A DNA stretch of 64,000 nucleotides from Amaurobius ferox (taxonomy: Eukaryota > Arthropoda > Arachnida > Araneae > Amaurobiidae): NCBI GenBank assembly GCA_951213105.1, contig OX578145.1:120325239-120389238 (forward strand), given 5' to 3'. Of this stretch, positions 45,800 through 57,469 are shown piece after piece. Position 1 is the stretch's first letter; the number at the start of each line of letters is the position of its first letter. A program made the position numbers and the translations under genes. The notes under the pieces are model-generated. The model ran no database searches, was not told where the DNA came from, and saw only the letters and a list, made by a program, of their open reading frames with translations.

Positions 45800-46046
45800 A
45801 GTGGAAGACTTGTACAACTTCTTACAACAGTGGATTTCCCATCTATACGGTGACGTGGACGACGTGGACCTCGACGAAGCTGGCTTTGATCCGATCGACG
45901 ATTCGCTGCCAGATGAGGAAGAGGACGAGGAAGTAAAAACGATTGGAGAGGAAGAGGAAGGGTCAGAAAAAGAAGCGCCAAAGTCATTTTTAAAGCTGAT
46001 CGAAGAGCAGTTCGGCTTCAAGAGTATAAGTCAAGCAGATTGGGAG
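45800..46046 (+). CDS. Internal exon of the OXR1/NCOA7-family gene, acidic linker before TLDc
   Basis: A 247-bp exon lies between the acceptor TTTTCACTTCGCAG and the donor GTGAGT. Its first base completes the Arg codon begun at 39043-39044. It reads VEDLYNFLQQWISHLYG, matching the family motif DHLYxFFxQWSPxxYG that follows EYWFAVPHER. An acidic linker comes next (DDVDLDEAGFDPIDDSLPDE, then EEDEE and EEEEGSEKE), then LKLIEEQFGFKSISQADWE at the exon end. An acidic segment ending in a Trp-Glu pair precedes the TLDc domain in this family. It ends in phase 0. The bases upstream (45720-45799) are open but are intron. A 6755-bp intron separates it from the previous exon. The TLDc exons were not found downstream. 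Confidence 0.85.
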
Positions 46047-47716
46047 GTGAGTCAGAATTTTAATTATTTTAAAATTATCTAACAAATATCCCAAATTCTT
46101 CAGCAAATATGAGTACATATTAATTTGGCAAATATATTCTCGTTTTTAAAAACTAAAAGCACTCATGAGCTTCAGACAGTAAAAATTTCATCGTCTGGTG
46201 TTCAAAACGTTTATCTTTTAAAGCTGGAGGACTATCTTTAAAAGCTGGAAGACTATCTTTAAAAGCTGGAAAGTTTCAGACTGTAAAGTACCATCTTTTC
46301 CGACTGAATATCAAGCATTTGTGTTTTCTTTCAGAAATACTGCTTGTAGTTTCGTTAAAATATAGGAGATAAAAACTTTCGACGGATTGCATATGAAAGT
46401 TGTTTTATGCGCAAGAAATCTAGTTCGAAAATGTACATATTCTTGCTGAAACAAAACTTTATGTGATGTACTTCTGATTAAGAAAAAACACATTTCAGCG
46501 TTTTCATCTGTCAAACGATAAGTATGTGCAAGATTGATGTAACATTTTTCTTCTTCGAAATTGTGGAAACAATTCAATTCAAATTGAGAATAAATATAGC
46601 ATATGACATGAATAAGAGAATTGCGATTTTTAAGAGAGGAGCGATTTTTTAAAACGCGTTCCATTTTGTAGTATTTGGCCATCGCAAGGCCCCATTATAG
46701 GACATAAGTCGCTTCAGTGTTATTTCTAGTCGTTTAGAATTTTACTAACGGTAAACGCTCCAATCGTTGCTGAATTCGAAATTAAAATTCTTTCACAAGA
46801 AACATTTTACAGCCCCAGACACACTGAGGATATTGATGATCTCATCAGCTGTATTGTACTCTTAAAGACCACCAAACCACGATTTACGAGTGATGATGGC
46901 GATCAGTTAAGCAAAATCCCTGCTTTCTTGCAAAGCCCTATCATTGGGCTGAAGTCGCTTTATTGTTATTCGTGAGCGCTAAGAAATTTAACAATAAATT
47001 TAAATCTAGAAACGCTCTAATCGTTTTGATAGGGAGTGGTATAAGAAATAGTAATATTGAATAGAAGGAGTGTGTCGACGGGAGTGCATGTCTGCCGGTT
47101 CCTGTTTTTCATGCATGGCCGTGGTATATTTGGACTGACGAAGCGCAGGCGCTTTGTCGGTTAACAATATGAGTAACAAAATGATTTAATGTGATATTTG
47201 TTTGAAAGAAATTGGTCACTTTACATACGTCTTTATTTTACTTGATGTTAAACGTAAATTTATATCGAAGTCCAGTTTCGTTTTTATATTTGGTTTGTTA
47301 TTTGCAGCATTGAGAAAAATTCTTATTCGCAGAAGTAAGTCAAACAAAATGGCATTAAAATATAAGAACTTGCAAAAAATACTTAGATAAAGCAGGCATA
47401 TGTGAGTGAGGTGACAAATCCTGCTTTAATCAAGGAGGTTTTGCAAACATTTATTTTACAAACAGCAGTTTGAGTTATTGTAATAAGCAGCAGTTTGAGT
47501 TAATGCAACTCCCAGGGCTGCAAAAACTCATGTATACTAATTAGACTATGCTGAATCCAAATCTGAAATATATTTTTCAAATTAACCTTTGGATCTGGAG
47601 TAATAGCCTCTCAGAATATATCCTGTTATACTATTTTTGTATTTATAATCTCAAGCCAAAGGCGTTGCCACAACATAATGTAATTACATGGTCATGATAT
47701 TTTAATGCTTGAAGAA
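46047..47716. other. Intron; small repeats, no exon found
   Basis: A 22-bp unit (CTTTAAAAGCTGGAAGACTAT) repeats about three times at 46215-46275. The words AAGTCGCTT...AACGCTC.AATCGTT recur at about 46700-46765 and 46960-47020, suggesting a diverged direct repeat. Bases about 47590-47700 resemble the reverse complement of 56752-56830. Frames at 46311-46682 (minus) and 47202-47390 (plus) lack recognisable features. Confidence 0.4.
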
Positions 47717-48868
47717 ACAACAAGAAAGATTTGATTAATCATGCATAAAGCATTGATGATGAAACATTTTTCAACTGCAATGCAATTTTATTTAAACATC
47801 TCTAAAATGTGATACATTCAGCTGTGATATTTTTAGAATTATCACAATACTACAATTTATTATATTCGAAAATTTCATCAAAAATAAATGAGATTTATTT
47901 AAATAACGTCATCGGAATATAAATCGCCTGGCTCTCTATATAAAGCACATTAATAAACTTCTTCCAATCCTTTCATTCAACTGCGGTATTTTTAAAATTA
48001 TCACAATATTACAATAATTTATTTTATTTAAAAACTTAAAACCATGGAGGTGAAAGTACTGTATAACTCCATACTTAAATATTCATCGAAACAGACAATA
48101 GAATCGTCTGCTTCTCTATGTAAAATCAATGAATGTTTCATTCATATCAGCTATATTGCAGACTCCAGAGCTAAATAATTTTGCGTTAAAGAAATTCAGC
48201 AATTCTTATGCAACTCATCTTATATTTTGATGTGTTTACATTCTCCATACGTGAAAATCAGGCTTCGTTGTAGAAATAATCAAAGTTTGATGATCATTTA
48301 AACTCAAAAATATTGTAATTGCGTTGCCACAGTATATAGATCCATAGAAAAAAATAAAGCGATTTTAAGACAGATGTAACATTAAATATAAATTAAAAAG
48401 AACTTTAAAAATCACGATTTTGACACAAGATGGATGCCATATATTTTTTGAAGTGGGTCGCGTGATCCCTTCATATGATATGGATGTAATTATTATTTTA
48501 AATTTTATTTAAAAACCTATTGAATATATTTTTCGGAACTTTTTTTTATATTTTTTGTGGGATAATTTGAATATGTCCTAAAACTTTCGAAGCAATTTGT
48601 GAATTTTAAATTTGTTTAAAAAAAAGTTTAAAAAGTGAGGCCCCATAGGGTTCAATGTATTTCATTTTTTCAACCCGGGTTCAATCCAAAACTCATTGGT
48701 TGATATTATTCATTTATATTCCCATAAGTCTCATAGACCGTCTGAACAACATACTAAAATTGCATTTTGATAAAGTCATTTTTACGGCAGTTATCGTGCG
48801 AATGGATAGACAGACAGAATGAACAAAGTCATAAACACTTTCCGACTATGTTTTAAGTGTTAAAAAAC
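47717..48868 (-). mobile_element. Family D helentron-like element, copy 4
   Basis: In reverse it runs from CAAGAAAGATTTGATTAATC, through tandem units with TTTATTTAAATAACGTCATC, to GGTTCAATCCAAAACTCATT, a GACAGACAGA microsatellite near 48810 and the left hairpin remnant ACACTTTCCGACTATG. It also contains a 40-bp insert resembling a C terminus (ACCATGGAGGTGAAAGTA) near 48043. Confidence 0.75.
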
Positions 48869-50089
48869 GGAAAACTGTATTCTGCTCATGGATTTAGAGT
48901 CCCCCCCCCCCCTCAATGATTCAGCTGAATAGGAAGGTTAAAATTGAGATTTCATCCCAATTTAAGAATTCCGAAGATTAATACTTAAACCATGGATTTA
49001 GAGAGACGGACTTTTTCCTTTATTTTCAAATTCACGTTTTAAACAATGCAAATAATTCAAATTTTGTTTATAGATGTATTGGTTGGAGCTGAATTGTATG
49101 ACCCATAAAGTTCGAGAGAGCTAATCTCTTTTCTTCCATTGTATGGCCAAAAATTGAAAACTTTTAGATCAAAAGTTGAGGTATTGAACTTGATAAATTA
49201 GTTTCTTAGAGGGTCTAGGAGAACGTAAATTCATTGCGGTATGCGTTGGTATATTATGCATGATTTGATAGGGAATCGTATAAAACATAGTAATATTGAA
49301 TGGAGGGAGTATGGGAATATGGCTCGCATGAGTCTATAGATATCAGGAGAGGATGGGAGGGTAAGGATGTTTTTAAAACTTTCTTTTGTGTAATCCAGAA
49401 GTTCGCTAAAGACTTATTTTTACAGCCATCCATTAAATTTCTGTCACGTGCAATACAATGAGTTGCCGTTTTTCTTCAGTAGCAGGTAAAATTTTTATTC
49501 TGTGCATTACTCAAATTAACTACACACTATCAGTTGGCGTACTACCAGTGGAAGAAGAAGGCGTACTACCGATTACGAAGATTGGCGTACTACCAGTGGA
49601 AATGGATAGAATGAACTGTATTTTGTGCTCAAAGTTACTCAAAACCATAACTCAAAAACATTTCTACATTGGTTTAAAATATCAAGCCTCAAGTCTGGAG
49701 TTTCCTTTTAAAGTTGACGTAAAAACACACGCACTCGTATTGAACTTTAATATAGAGTGAATATATCAAATAATCCGTTATTTTATACAGCGCCATCTAC
49801 CGGTGAAATTTTCAATTTTGTCACCTTCACTGGAGAATCATCCTATACAGAAGAGTCCTTTAGTTGAATTATATTCCTTTTATGTAGTATCATAGTTACA
49901 CAGTCGTAATCACTAAGTTCTCAGGTAAGGGGTATTTCAAAGCTTTGTATCACTTTTCCAATGCAGCGCACAACGTCGATAAACCAAATCTCAGCACCAA
50001 ATAGCTGAGAAATCATGCTAGGTGCAGCCGTTTTTCTTAACTTCACAGTGATCGAACGATTTCAATATGCTACTCAAACCGCTTCATAC
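48869..50089. other. No gene; one short tandem repeat
   Basis: GGCGTACTACCAGTGGAA recurs three times at about 49535-49600 (unit about 30 bp). It lies inside a 100-codon frame (49458-49760) that shows VGVLPVEEEG-type repeats but no known domain. A C11 tract lies at 48901-48911. Confidence 0.45.
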
Positions 50090-50790
50090 TCATAGCAGAC
50101 TAGCAGATATACCCAGCGTCGTTCGTGAGTTAAAATATGTGCAAATACCAGTAGTGATATTGTTCTCCAAAATATTGTATATTATATATCAACTATTAAT
50201 TTTATGTTCCTAAAGAGAAGTATAAAAATCTTTGTTTATTGCTACACAAAATAATCTCCACTAGTAGATCCACAGAAAAATACATCCAAATCTCGTTTAT
50301 ACACAAATTTACAAAATATATGAAATTTGTCTACATACGCCATAATATATTAGGCGAATATATATACCACCTACCCTTTTTATATGTTTTAACAATCAGT
50401 TTAACATAATGAAAATATATAAATCTGTTTTGCCAAAATGAAGCAAATGACTGACTCTTATACCCAAGACCATAAGTGATGTAACCCAATCAAACATATA
50501 ATACGTTTAATTTATGAAGTGTACTTTATAATCAATTCCTTTATTATTTAAATCGCATAAATTAAATAAAAATTCATCTCTTCCGTTGCCAAACAACATA
50601 TATTTTTCTTTAAATAAAATTTCGGAAAAGAAAATTCCTCGCATAATGTTATTTCTATGAAAGGTTTGATTTGCGTTTTTAAAAATTAATATCTCAAGAT
50701 CCCTTGGTCCTAGAAATTCGAAACATGGGACGGAATTTTCCACGATGAAATAGAGAATAACTATTCCAAATTTGAAAAATAAAGTTCATC
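50090..50790 (+). mobile_element. Family E repeat, copy 3
   Basis: It begins CAGATATACCCAGCGTCGTT, then shares CCTAAAGAGAAGTATAA, ATTATTTAAATCGCATAAAT and CCTTGGTCCTAGAAATTCGA with the 31.4-34.8 kb E copies, in the same order. The end stops short of the CAGA tail. Confidence 0.5.
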
Positions 50791-50820
50791 AAAAATTATG
50801 AATGTGTATATGGAACAGAC

Positions 50821-50821
50821 G

Positions 50822-50880
<59 letters not shown>
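50821..50880. repeat. (TA)n-(TG)n-(TA)n microsatellite
   Basis: A pure compound tract. It directly abuts the 3' end of the inverted Penelope-like fragment that starts at 50881. Confidence 0.95.
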
Positions 50881-51525
50881 AGAAAAAATGAGATTGAAAA
50901 TGGATTTTAATACAATTAGAGGTTGTGTGTTTACGGGGTTGTAGAGAGGTCAAGGGGGATTGCGACCCCTTTTCCTGGTGTTTAAGCATGCTTTTAATCC
51001 CCAAATGGGTAGAGTTGAGACTCAACTCTACCCATTTGGAATTAGATACACTGTAACCATGAGTTTATCTATCTCTACATCTAGAATTTATCATGGGTTT
51101 CTTCTATGGACTTCTAACGACGTAGCGCATCTACGAACATCCTTTTTAAAACTTTATACATGGTTAGAATATATTTTTATTCATACTTATTTCATTCCAT
51201 TTTATATGCTTTTATATGTTCTTGTGACTTTAAGATCTTCATTTCGGGATTCCTTTTTTCCCCCCTGACATACTGTTGATTGTTGTTTTGGGCGTGTAGT
51301 GGTTTCTGGGAGTGTTTCCTGGGATTAAAAGCGTGCTTAAACCAGGAAAAGGGGTCGCAATCCCCTTGATCTCTCTACAACCCTGTAAACACACAACTTT
51401 TAATTGTATTAATCCATTTTCAATCTCATGTTTTCTTATTGTACTTTGAGGCTTAGATAGAGTAGCAAATGCGCCTTACTATTCCTTGGATTTTATATTT
51501 TATATTTCATTTTGATTGTACTTGA
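50881..51525. mobile_element. Head-to-head pair of Penelope-like 3' end fragments
   Basis: Bases 50881-51000 are the reverse complement of 51328-51445: shared GGGATTAAAAGCGTGCTTAA, AACCAGGAAAAGGGGTCGC, and CCATTTTCAATCTCAT. The same text (AACCAGGAAAAGGGATCACA) lies downstream of the reverse transcriptase at 55540-55570, tying both to the 3' untranslated part of that element. The right-hand fragment also has ACACTGTAACCATGAG near 51049, comparable to ACACTGTAACTGTGAC at 55262. The two fragments meet at a perfect 39-bp palindrome (51001-51039). There is no coding sequence. Confidence 0.65.
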
Positions 51526-51526
51526 G

Positions 51527-51566
<40 letters not shown>

Positions 51567-51890
51567 AATATATAGATATATATATATAATTCGATATTAG
51601 TTGATTCGATATTAATTTTTTTATTTTTTCCATATGCTTGAGGATTAATTGATTTTTACATTTGTTTTGTACGCCAGTTAGATAGTTGAATTTAGTTTAA
51701 GTTTTTCTTTTTTTGTTTCCATACCTTTTAATTTGGTTGATTTTCTGTAACTTGATAGCTAGTGTTTTGTATTTTTAATCCATTTGATTGATGATTTGCT
51801 GTATTATATTTTATTCTGTGGGTGTTTTTAAAAAGTTAGGTTTATCGTTTTACATCTTCTTACTTTTCGTTCATTGGATTTTCAAACTTC

Positions 51891-51969
<79 letters not shown>

Positions 51970-51970
51970 A
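51526..51970. repeat. (TA)n tracts
   Basis: Pure TA runs lie at about 51528-51592 and 51893-51966, separated by AT-rich sequence. Frames reading IYIYIY here are meaningless. Confidence 0.9.
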
Positions 51971-52760
51971 AATGTAATAATAAGAATTATGTAAAAATAA
52001 AAAAAATAAAAATACAATTCAAGTAATATTAACATCACCATAGAAGCAAATTCACGGCCATAATGCCGATAAGAGAAAAGAACAGAACCTTCCCAAATTC
52101 GATGATTAATCAGAATTAAATTCCTCTTCAGGTCTGAGTATTTAATTCTAATTAACCCAAACAAATGCCTGTTTCAGATTAAGCAATAGTACATTACTAT
52201 AAATGCTTAAACTCAGACTACAGGCATCAAAAAATGAAGAAATGAAAAAAGGATACATTAAGAAAATTGTATTACCATGCGGCATGAATCAGTCCTTTTC
52301 TACCACGTGTATACACGATCAACCTCAACAACTTAATCTAGAAGCACCGGAATGAACAAGTCGAAATTCTACCAGGGAGGCAGTACGAACGTTCACGGAA
52401 ATACTCCCAAACCCGTCCAGTGAGTCTAAGCTGAAGACTGGACAAGTAATTCAGAATACAACTTCCCAAACATGCAGAACTGAATATGAATATGAATCAT
52501 AGATGAAAATTCCTACTAAACAAGAATTCATAGGAAAACTGGATAATCGAGAATGCCACTATACACCATTATAAGGGCGCACAAAACGTAGTTTCAATAC
52601 TGACAAAAGTTACATTTTTTTGCGAAAATAAAATTCAAAACATTAATGTTAATGCATCTTATTTTCCGATTTTTTGATTTTTCTAATGTTTTTGACTTAG
52701 TTTATTATTTGTCATTTTTATTTATTTATATAATTAATAAATAATTATATATAACATACA

Positions 52761-52802
<42 letters not shown>

Positions 52803-53000
52803 TATATATATATATTTTTTTTTTTTCTCTCTCTCTCTCTCTCCTGTATGTTAGTCACTATAATTGGGAATGTTTTCTAGGATGTTATCGAGTGAAATTT
52901 GATACACTGAGTTGATAATTTTAATAACAAAATTGGGGGGATATGCATTATTAGTCGCTGTACTCAATAATTCCATAAAGTGCGCTAATTTATAATATTC

Positions 53001-53003
<3 letters not shown>
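51971..53003. other. No gene; dispersed-repeat fragment and TA tracts
   Basis: About 52090-52190 (minus) matches 4010-4105. Compound TA/T/CT tracts occur at 52763-52841. I recognise nothing else. Confidence 0.4.
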
Positions 53004-53038
<35 letters not shown>

Positions 53039-53046
<8 letters not shown>

Positions 53047-55644
53047 TTGCAATTTCTTGCGTGAGAAAATTTCAGTACTTTTTTTTCACATTTTGTGAAA
53101 AGTTATTAGCTTCTACGGGAAACCCCTATGGCCTTAATTCAATCAACTTTGGACGATCCCATAACCTGGAATACTACCTGAATACTAGAAATCCGCCTTC
53201 AGAAGTCATTAAACAAACGAATAAAACTACTCGTGGCAAACGAGGAGGTTATAAATTTAAAGGAAATTTTTTTGATTATTTAAGCAGAATGAACAACCAT
53301 ATTACTGATATTAGTAAATACTCCAAAATACAGGCAAATTGGATTAAAAATATCATTTACGGAATAAAGAAAAAATATATTAAACATTTATGGCTAGAAC
53401 GGAATAAGCATCCATTCATACAAGAAGAAGAAAAAGACAACAGTATATATGCTGCTAACATTGCTATTTTTTATGACTTATTCAAATTACATGCAAACAA
53501 ATATCATATTACTTTGGATAACGGAGTAAAGCATCAAGTACAAAAAGAATATCTTGCAGCAACCTTCTGCAATAAGGATTTTGATTCAATTCCTTTTAAA
53601 CATATCCTGCATCAAAGTAACTACCTTTTGCCTATTAAAAATATCTGTATCTCTTTAACGTATAAATATGTGAAAACAAATGGACGCAGGATATTTAATT
53701 ATAACCAGGTCAGTGAAAATATTGCTAATTATAGTGATCTGGTATATAAAAGTGGAAATCATGCATTATGTAATCAAGATCATCAGCATGTAGTCACAGG
53801 TGATACTGCACTGTCAGAAAATTTGGATTTGAGGCAATATCTACAATTGGGTACAAAATATAGATATCCCGAATCACGACGAGCTGAAAGGGTATTCACT
53901 AAGGAGATTGATGACTTTATATATAAGTTAGCTATAAAGTATATCATTCCTACTACCACCTTTAACGAATGGAAATTTTTATGGTCTTGAAAGATTTTAA
54001 CAGATATTACAGCATCCATAAGAAAAATTATTATAATAAAAACAAGTTGGACAAAGAACTTTTGGAGGATTTTCAAAATCTTTATGTGATTACATATATG
54101 GATAAAGTCACCAATAATTATGCTTTCACCTGCAAGAAATATTATATTGAGCAACTGAACAAGTGTTACCAGGATGAGAACATGTATAATAAAAACCATC
54201 TAACATTGAAGGCTAATGAAAATCGTATTAAAGTCCTATACAGACAAATAGGAATTGAAATGAAGTCTGTAAAATTCCCTTACTTGGTTCTTATCCCAAA
54301 ATTACATAAAACTCTTGTAAAGTTTAGATTCGTTACTGCGGGATGCAATTCATATCTAACAAGAGCAAATAATTTATTTCTTAGACTTTTGACACCTATT
54401 ATGAAAAAAATTAAATCTTCTGGAACTGTGATGGTTGCCAATAATTTTGAGGTAATGGAAAAATTGAAACAAATTCCAGACAAATTATATTTTAAAATCT
54501 TTGATTTTAGAGACCTTTTTAATAATATTAACTTAAATGACTTATATGATATTATGATGGATACGTATATGACAAGTGATCTACACTTTGGTTTTGACCA
54601 TTTGAAGTATAAAAAACTTATTAAGTTGGTATTGTTTGAAAATGTGTTATTTAATGAAAGTAATTTCTACAAACAGATCAAAGGTGTTCCAATGGGTGGA
54701 GGTTGTTCCTCCTTACTGGCTGACTTTTATCTAAACAAGTACGAAAGTGGAACACACACATGCTCAACGAGATCCCCTTCTTCCGTTATGTGGATGACAT
54801 TTTAATTGCAAATTTTAGTCCTTCCGACCGATATGATTTCGGATTTTATCCAGAAAATCGGAAACTAATAGAGAATGTTCCAAATAATAAAAAGGAAGTG
54901 GAGTTTTTGGATCTATGCTTATATCATGATCATCATGACAAATTGTGTTTTAAAATTTTTGATAAACGTAGAAATTTCAGCTGTAAAATCAATTACATAA
55001 CAAGCTGGCACACAAATTTAAGTATCAGTGTGAAACGTAATTGGATCATCAATCATCTTAATCGGTGTGGAAAATTAAATTCTAATCAACAGGATCGGCT
55101 GACTCACTTGTGAAAGTCAATTAATAAAAGAAGCATTGATTCATTCGTTTCCTAAAAACTTTTTGCGATATTATTACATGTCATATTACAAAAAACATAG
55201 AACAGAAGAGTATGCTAATTTCCATGAATGGTTATCACGTAATTCCTTAAATGTGTGATAAACACTGTAACTGTGACTGCGGTATTCGCTATAATGGCGC
55301 TTTTTCTTATGTGTTTATTTTAGATACAGTTTGGACTTTAACGTGCATTATGACAAGTATTGTGTTACAAGTATTGATAAGTATTATGTTACAATTTTCG
55401 CAATGTCTTTTCATATTTACAACTTCTATATCGCTTTCGAATCTTAGTGTTCCTCTGGGGATTCTGCTTTTCCCACATTCACGATGGTGCTTGCTTTGGG
55501 CATTTAGTGGTTTCTGAGAGTGTTTCCCGGGACTGAAAGCATGCTTCAACCAGGAAAAGGGATCACAATCCCCCTTGACCTTGCTACTTCCCCGTAAGCA
55601 CACCGCTCTCTTTAATTTTTTTTTATATCTCTTATCCTTTTGGA

Positions 55645-55706
<62 letters not shown>

Positions 55707-55740
55707 GAAATATTTGCAATTTCTTGCGTGAGAAAATTTC

Positions 55741-55778
<38 letters not shown>

Positions 55779-55865
55779 GAAATATTTGCAATTTCTTGCG
55801 TGAGAAAATTTCAATACTTTTTTTTCGCATTCTGTGAAAAGTTATTAGCTTCTACGGGAAATAAT
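53039..55865 (+). mobile_element. Penelope-like retroelement with flanking direct repeats
   Basis: A sequence of about 95 bp occurs at 53039-53135 and again at 55777-55865, with a truncated third piece at 55704-55741. It starts GAAATATTTGCAATTTCTTG, then GCGTGAGAAAATTTCA, and ends TTAGCTTCTACGGGAAA. Such direct repeats resemble the pseudo-LTRs of Penelope-like elements. Between them lies a frameshifted reverse transcriptase. Both repeats are preceded by (TA)n (53004-53038, 55648-55703, 55746-55776). The length is about 2.8 kb. The 3' text (55495-55620) recurs at 50881-51000 and 51328-51445. Confidence 0.8.
53136..55258 (+). pseudogene. Penelope-like reverse transcriptase, frameshifted (Naiad-like by motif)
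   Basis: Three long frames make one protein (53061-53990, 53969-54805, 54760-55113), and a fourth frame (55112-55258) gives the tail. Before the polymerase: HQHVVTGD at 53781 and DKVTNNYAFTCKKYY at 54101, resembling the conserved DK-x-NN and CKKYY region of Naiad-type Penelope elements (from memory). RT core: LIPKLHKTLVKFRFV (about 54286), motif A FDFRDLFNNINL (about 54500), motif B GVPMGGGCSSLLADFYL (about 54683), motif C YVDD at 54787-54798, and VEFLDLCL after it. No GIY-YIG endonuclease motif is visible. The first residues of the first frame come from the flanking repeat, so the true start is unknown. Three frameshifts (near 53980, 54765-54805, 55110) inactivate it. Confidence 0.85.
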
Positions 55866-56009
55866 TCAATTTAGGAAGAATTATTCATAAAACGGTTTTG
55901 ACATTGGATTCAAATTGGAGGTAATTGGAGGTAAAGGGACTTATTCTCTCTAACTTCAATGATCGTGCAATTCGGCACCAACTAATCTATCTATAACTGA
56001 AGTTTACAA

Positions 56010-56506
56010 TCATGGAAGTAAAAGGAGTTAAAACTTCATATTAAGAAAACGCCAATATCGTTTGAGGCAATCATTCAGGTGGCGCTGGGATAAGTAGTCT
56101 TGCTTTGTATGCATTTCCAAGGCGAAAGGCTTAAAATATTTATTTAAACTGTCCATTTTGTAAAAATAAAGTATTAGCGCAATGCAAAGTAGAACTGAAA
56201 AAATAATGAATATTCTTACATATACAAAATTATTTTACCTTTCAATTTATTTTTATCTCCATATATTCTGTATTCTATCCTGTAACTATGAAAAAATATT
56301 GGTTAGTTATACTCATAATTAGGGAACTCTTAATTTAAAAATAATCAAAAGTACATATACTAAATACTACGCCTTTCTATTGCGTTCACTAACAGTAGCA
56401 GCTACTTTACTAACACTAGCGACACCTAGATATAATTCCCAAAGCATTATCACATTTTCAAGCGTTTTATGCATAGGAGTTTTATCTCCTTCTTTCTAAA
56501 TCCATG
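56010..56506 (+). mobile_element. Family C MITE, copy 7, complete
   Basis: It starts TCATGGAAGTAAAAGGAGTT and ends TCTCCTTCTTTCTAAATCCA then TG. All internal blocks are in order: GGCGCTGGGATAAGTAG, GCAATGCAAAGTAGAACTG, TAGCGACACCTAGATATAAT. Uninterrupted, about 497 bp. Confidence 0.85.
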
Positions 56507-57469
56507 TTTACAGTAATCTCTTTGTTTAACACATAAAGTTGAAGATACAGCAAGAAGAGAGTCTCTCTAACTCCATGGTTTAAATATTAATATTTATAAT
56601 TTCCAAATTAGGATGATAATGAACTTTCAGTTATTAATTAATATTCACTGTTAACTTTCCTATTCAGCTGAATTATGGAGGTAAAGGGATGGTATCATCT
56701 GTAAGTCCATGTGCTGAATGCAGTTTCCCTTTCAGTTTCTCCAGGCATTAAAATCTCATGACCATGCAATTGCATCATGTTGTGGTGACGCCTTTGGCCT
56801 GAGATACATATAAGCACGAAAATAGCCGAAACGGTCAAACTGTGAGAGGCTATTTCTCGAGATCTAGTAGGTAATTTGAAAATCGGCTTTCAGATTTGGA
56901 TTCATTGTGGTCAAATTAGTATACATGAGTTTTTCAGCTCTCAAGTTGCGCTTTTAGAGGTAATAAATGCTTTTTGTAATAGTTTTATTGTCGTCTTCCA
57001 CTTATTATACAATGCTCTACAACCTTATAAACAACTTACAACTTTATATACAATTTACAACTTCTCGCTCATCTCGCTGTACTAACGAGTTCGTTACCCT
57101 GACTTTTTAAATTATAGGGGCGCTTCACTCACTATTATTCCATTGGGCATGGTCACATTAAATAAACCTGACTTCTGCAGTCATGGACCTTTCCTTACAA
57201 AATTATTGTTGCGCAGACTTTCCTAGAAACCTTGTATTACGAAATTAATTTCCATCAGACAGAACTCTGTGATGCCATTGAATGTTATGTTTAAATTTCA
57301 CAAGGAGTAATGTAGATTATTCTTAGGCCGACAGGCAAGTTTAGAGTAAAATAAGGCTATCAATTGACTTTGTTACAACACAAGCCATCTAACGGCGAGT
57401 TCTAGAAATTTGTCTGAGTAAAAACAAAAACAAAAAAAAACACTAAAAATCGAAAATTTTAAATTATTA
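56507..57469. other. No gene recognised
   Basis: It contains several CCATGG-type words resembling C termini (56570, 56700) and a stretch (56752-56830) related in reverse to 47590-47700. The 69-codon frame at 56876-57085 shows no features. Confidence 0.4.

Noticed and set aside
49458..49760. 100-residue frame with VLPVEEEG repeats as a repeat-containing protein
   Set aside because: Only three imperfect 30-bp units, with no domain, promoter or splice evidence.
51788..52164. Frames rich in IYIYIY
   Set aside because: They are pure (TA)n translation.
53039..53300. GIY-YIG endonuclease at the start of the Penelope-like protein
   Set aside because: No GIY, YIG or the following Arg/Glu/Asn pattern is visible in the first 100 residues.
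55704..55865. Hammerhead ribozyme in the Penelope flanking repeat
   Set aside because: I could not find the CUGANGA and GAAA core with pairing stems in the 95-bp repeat.
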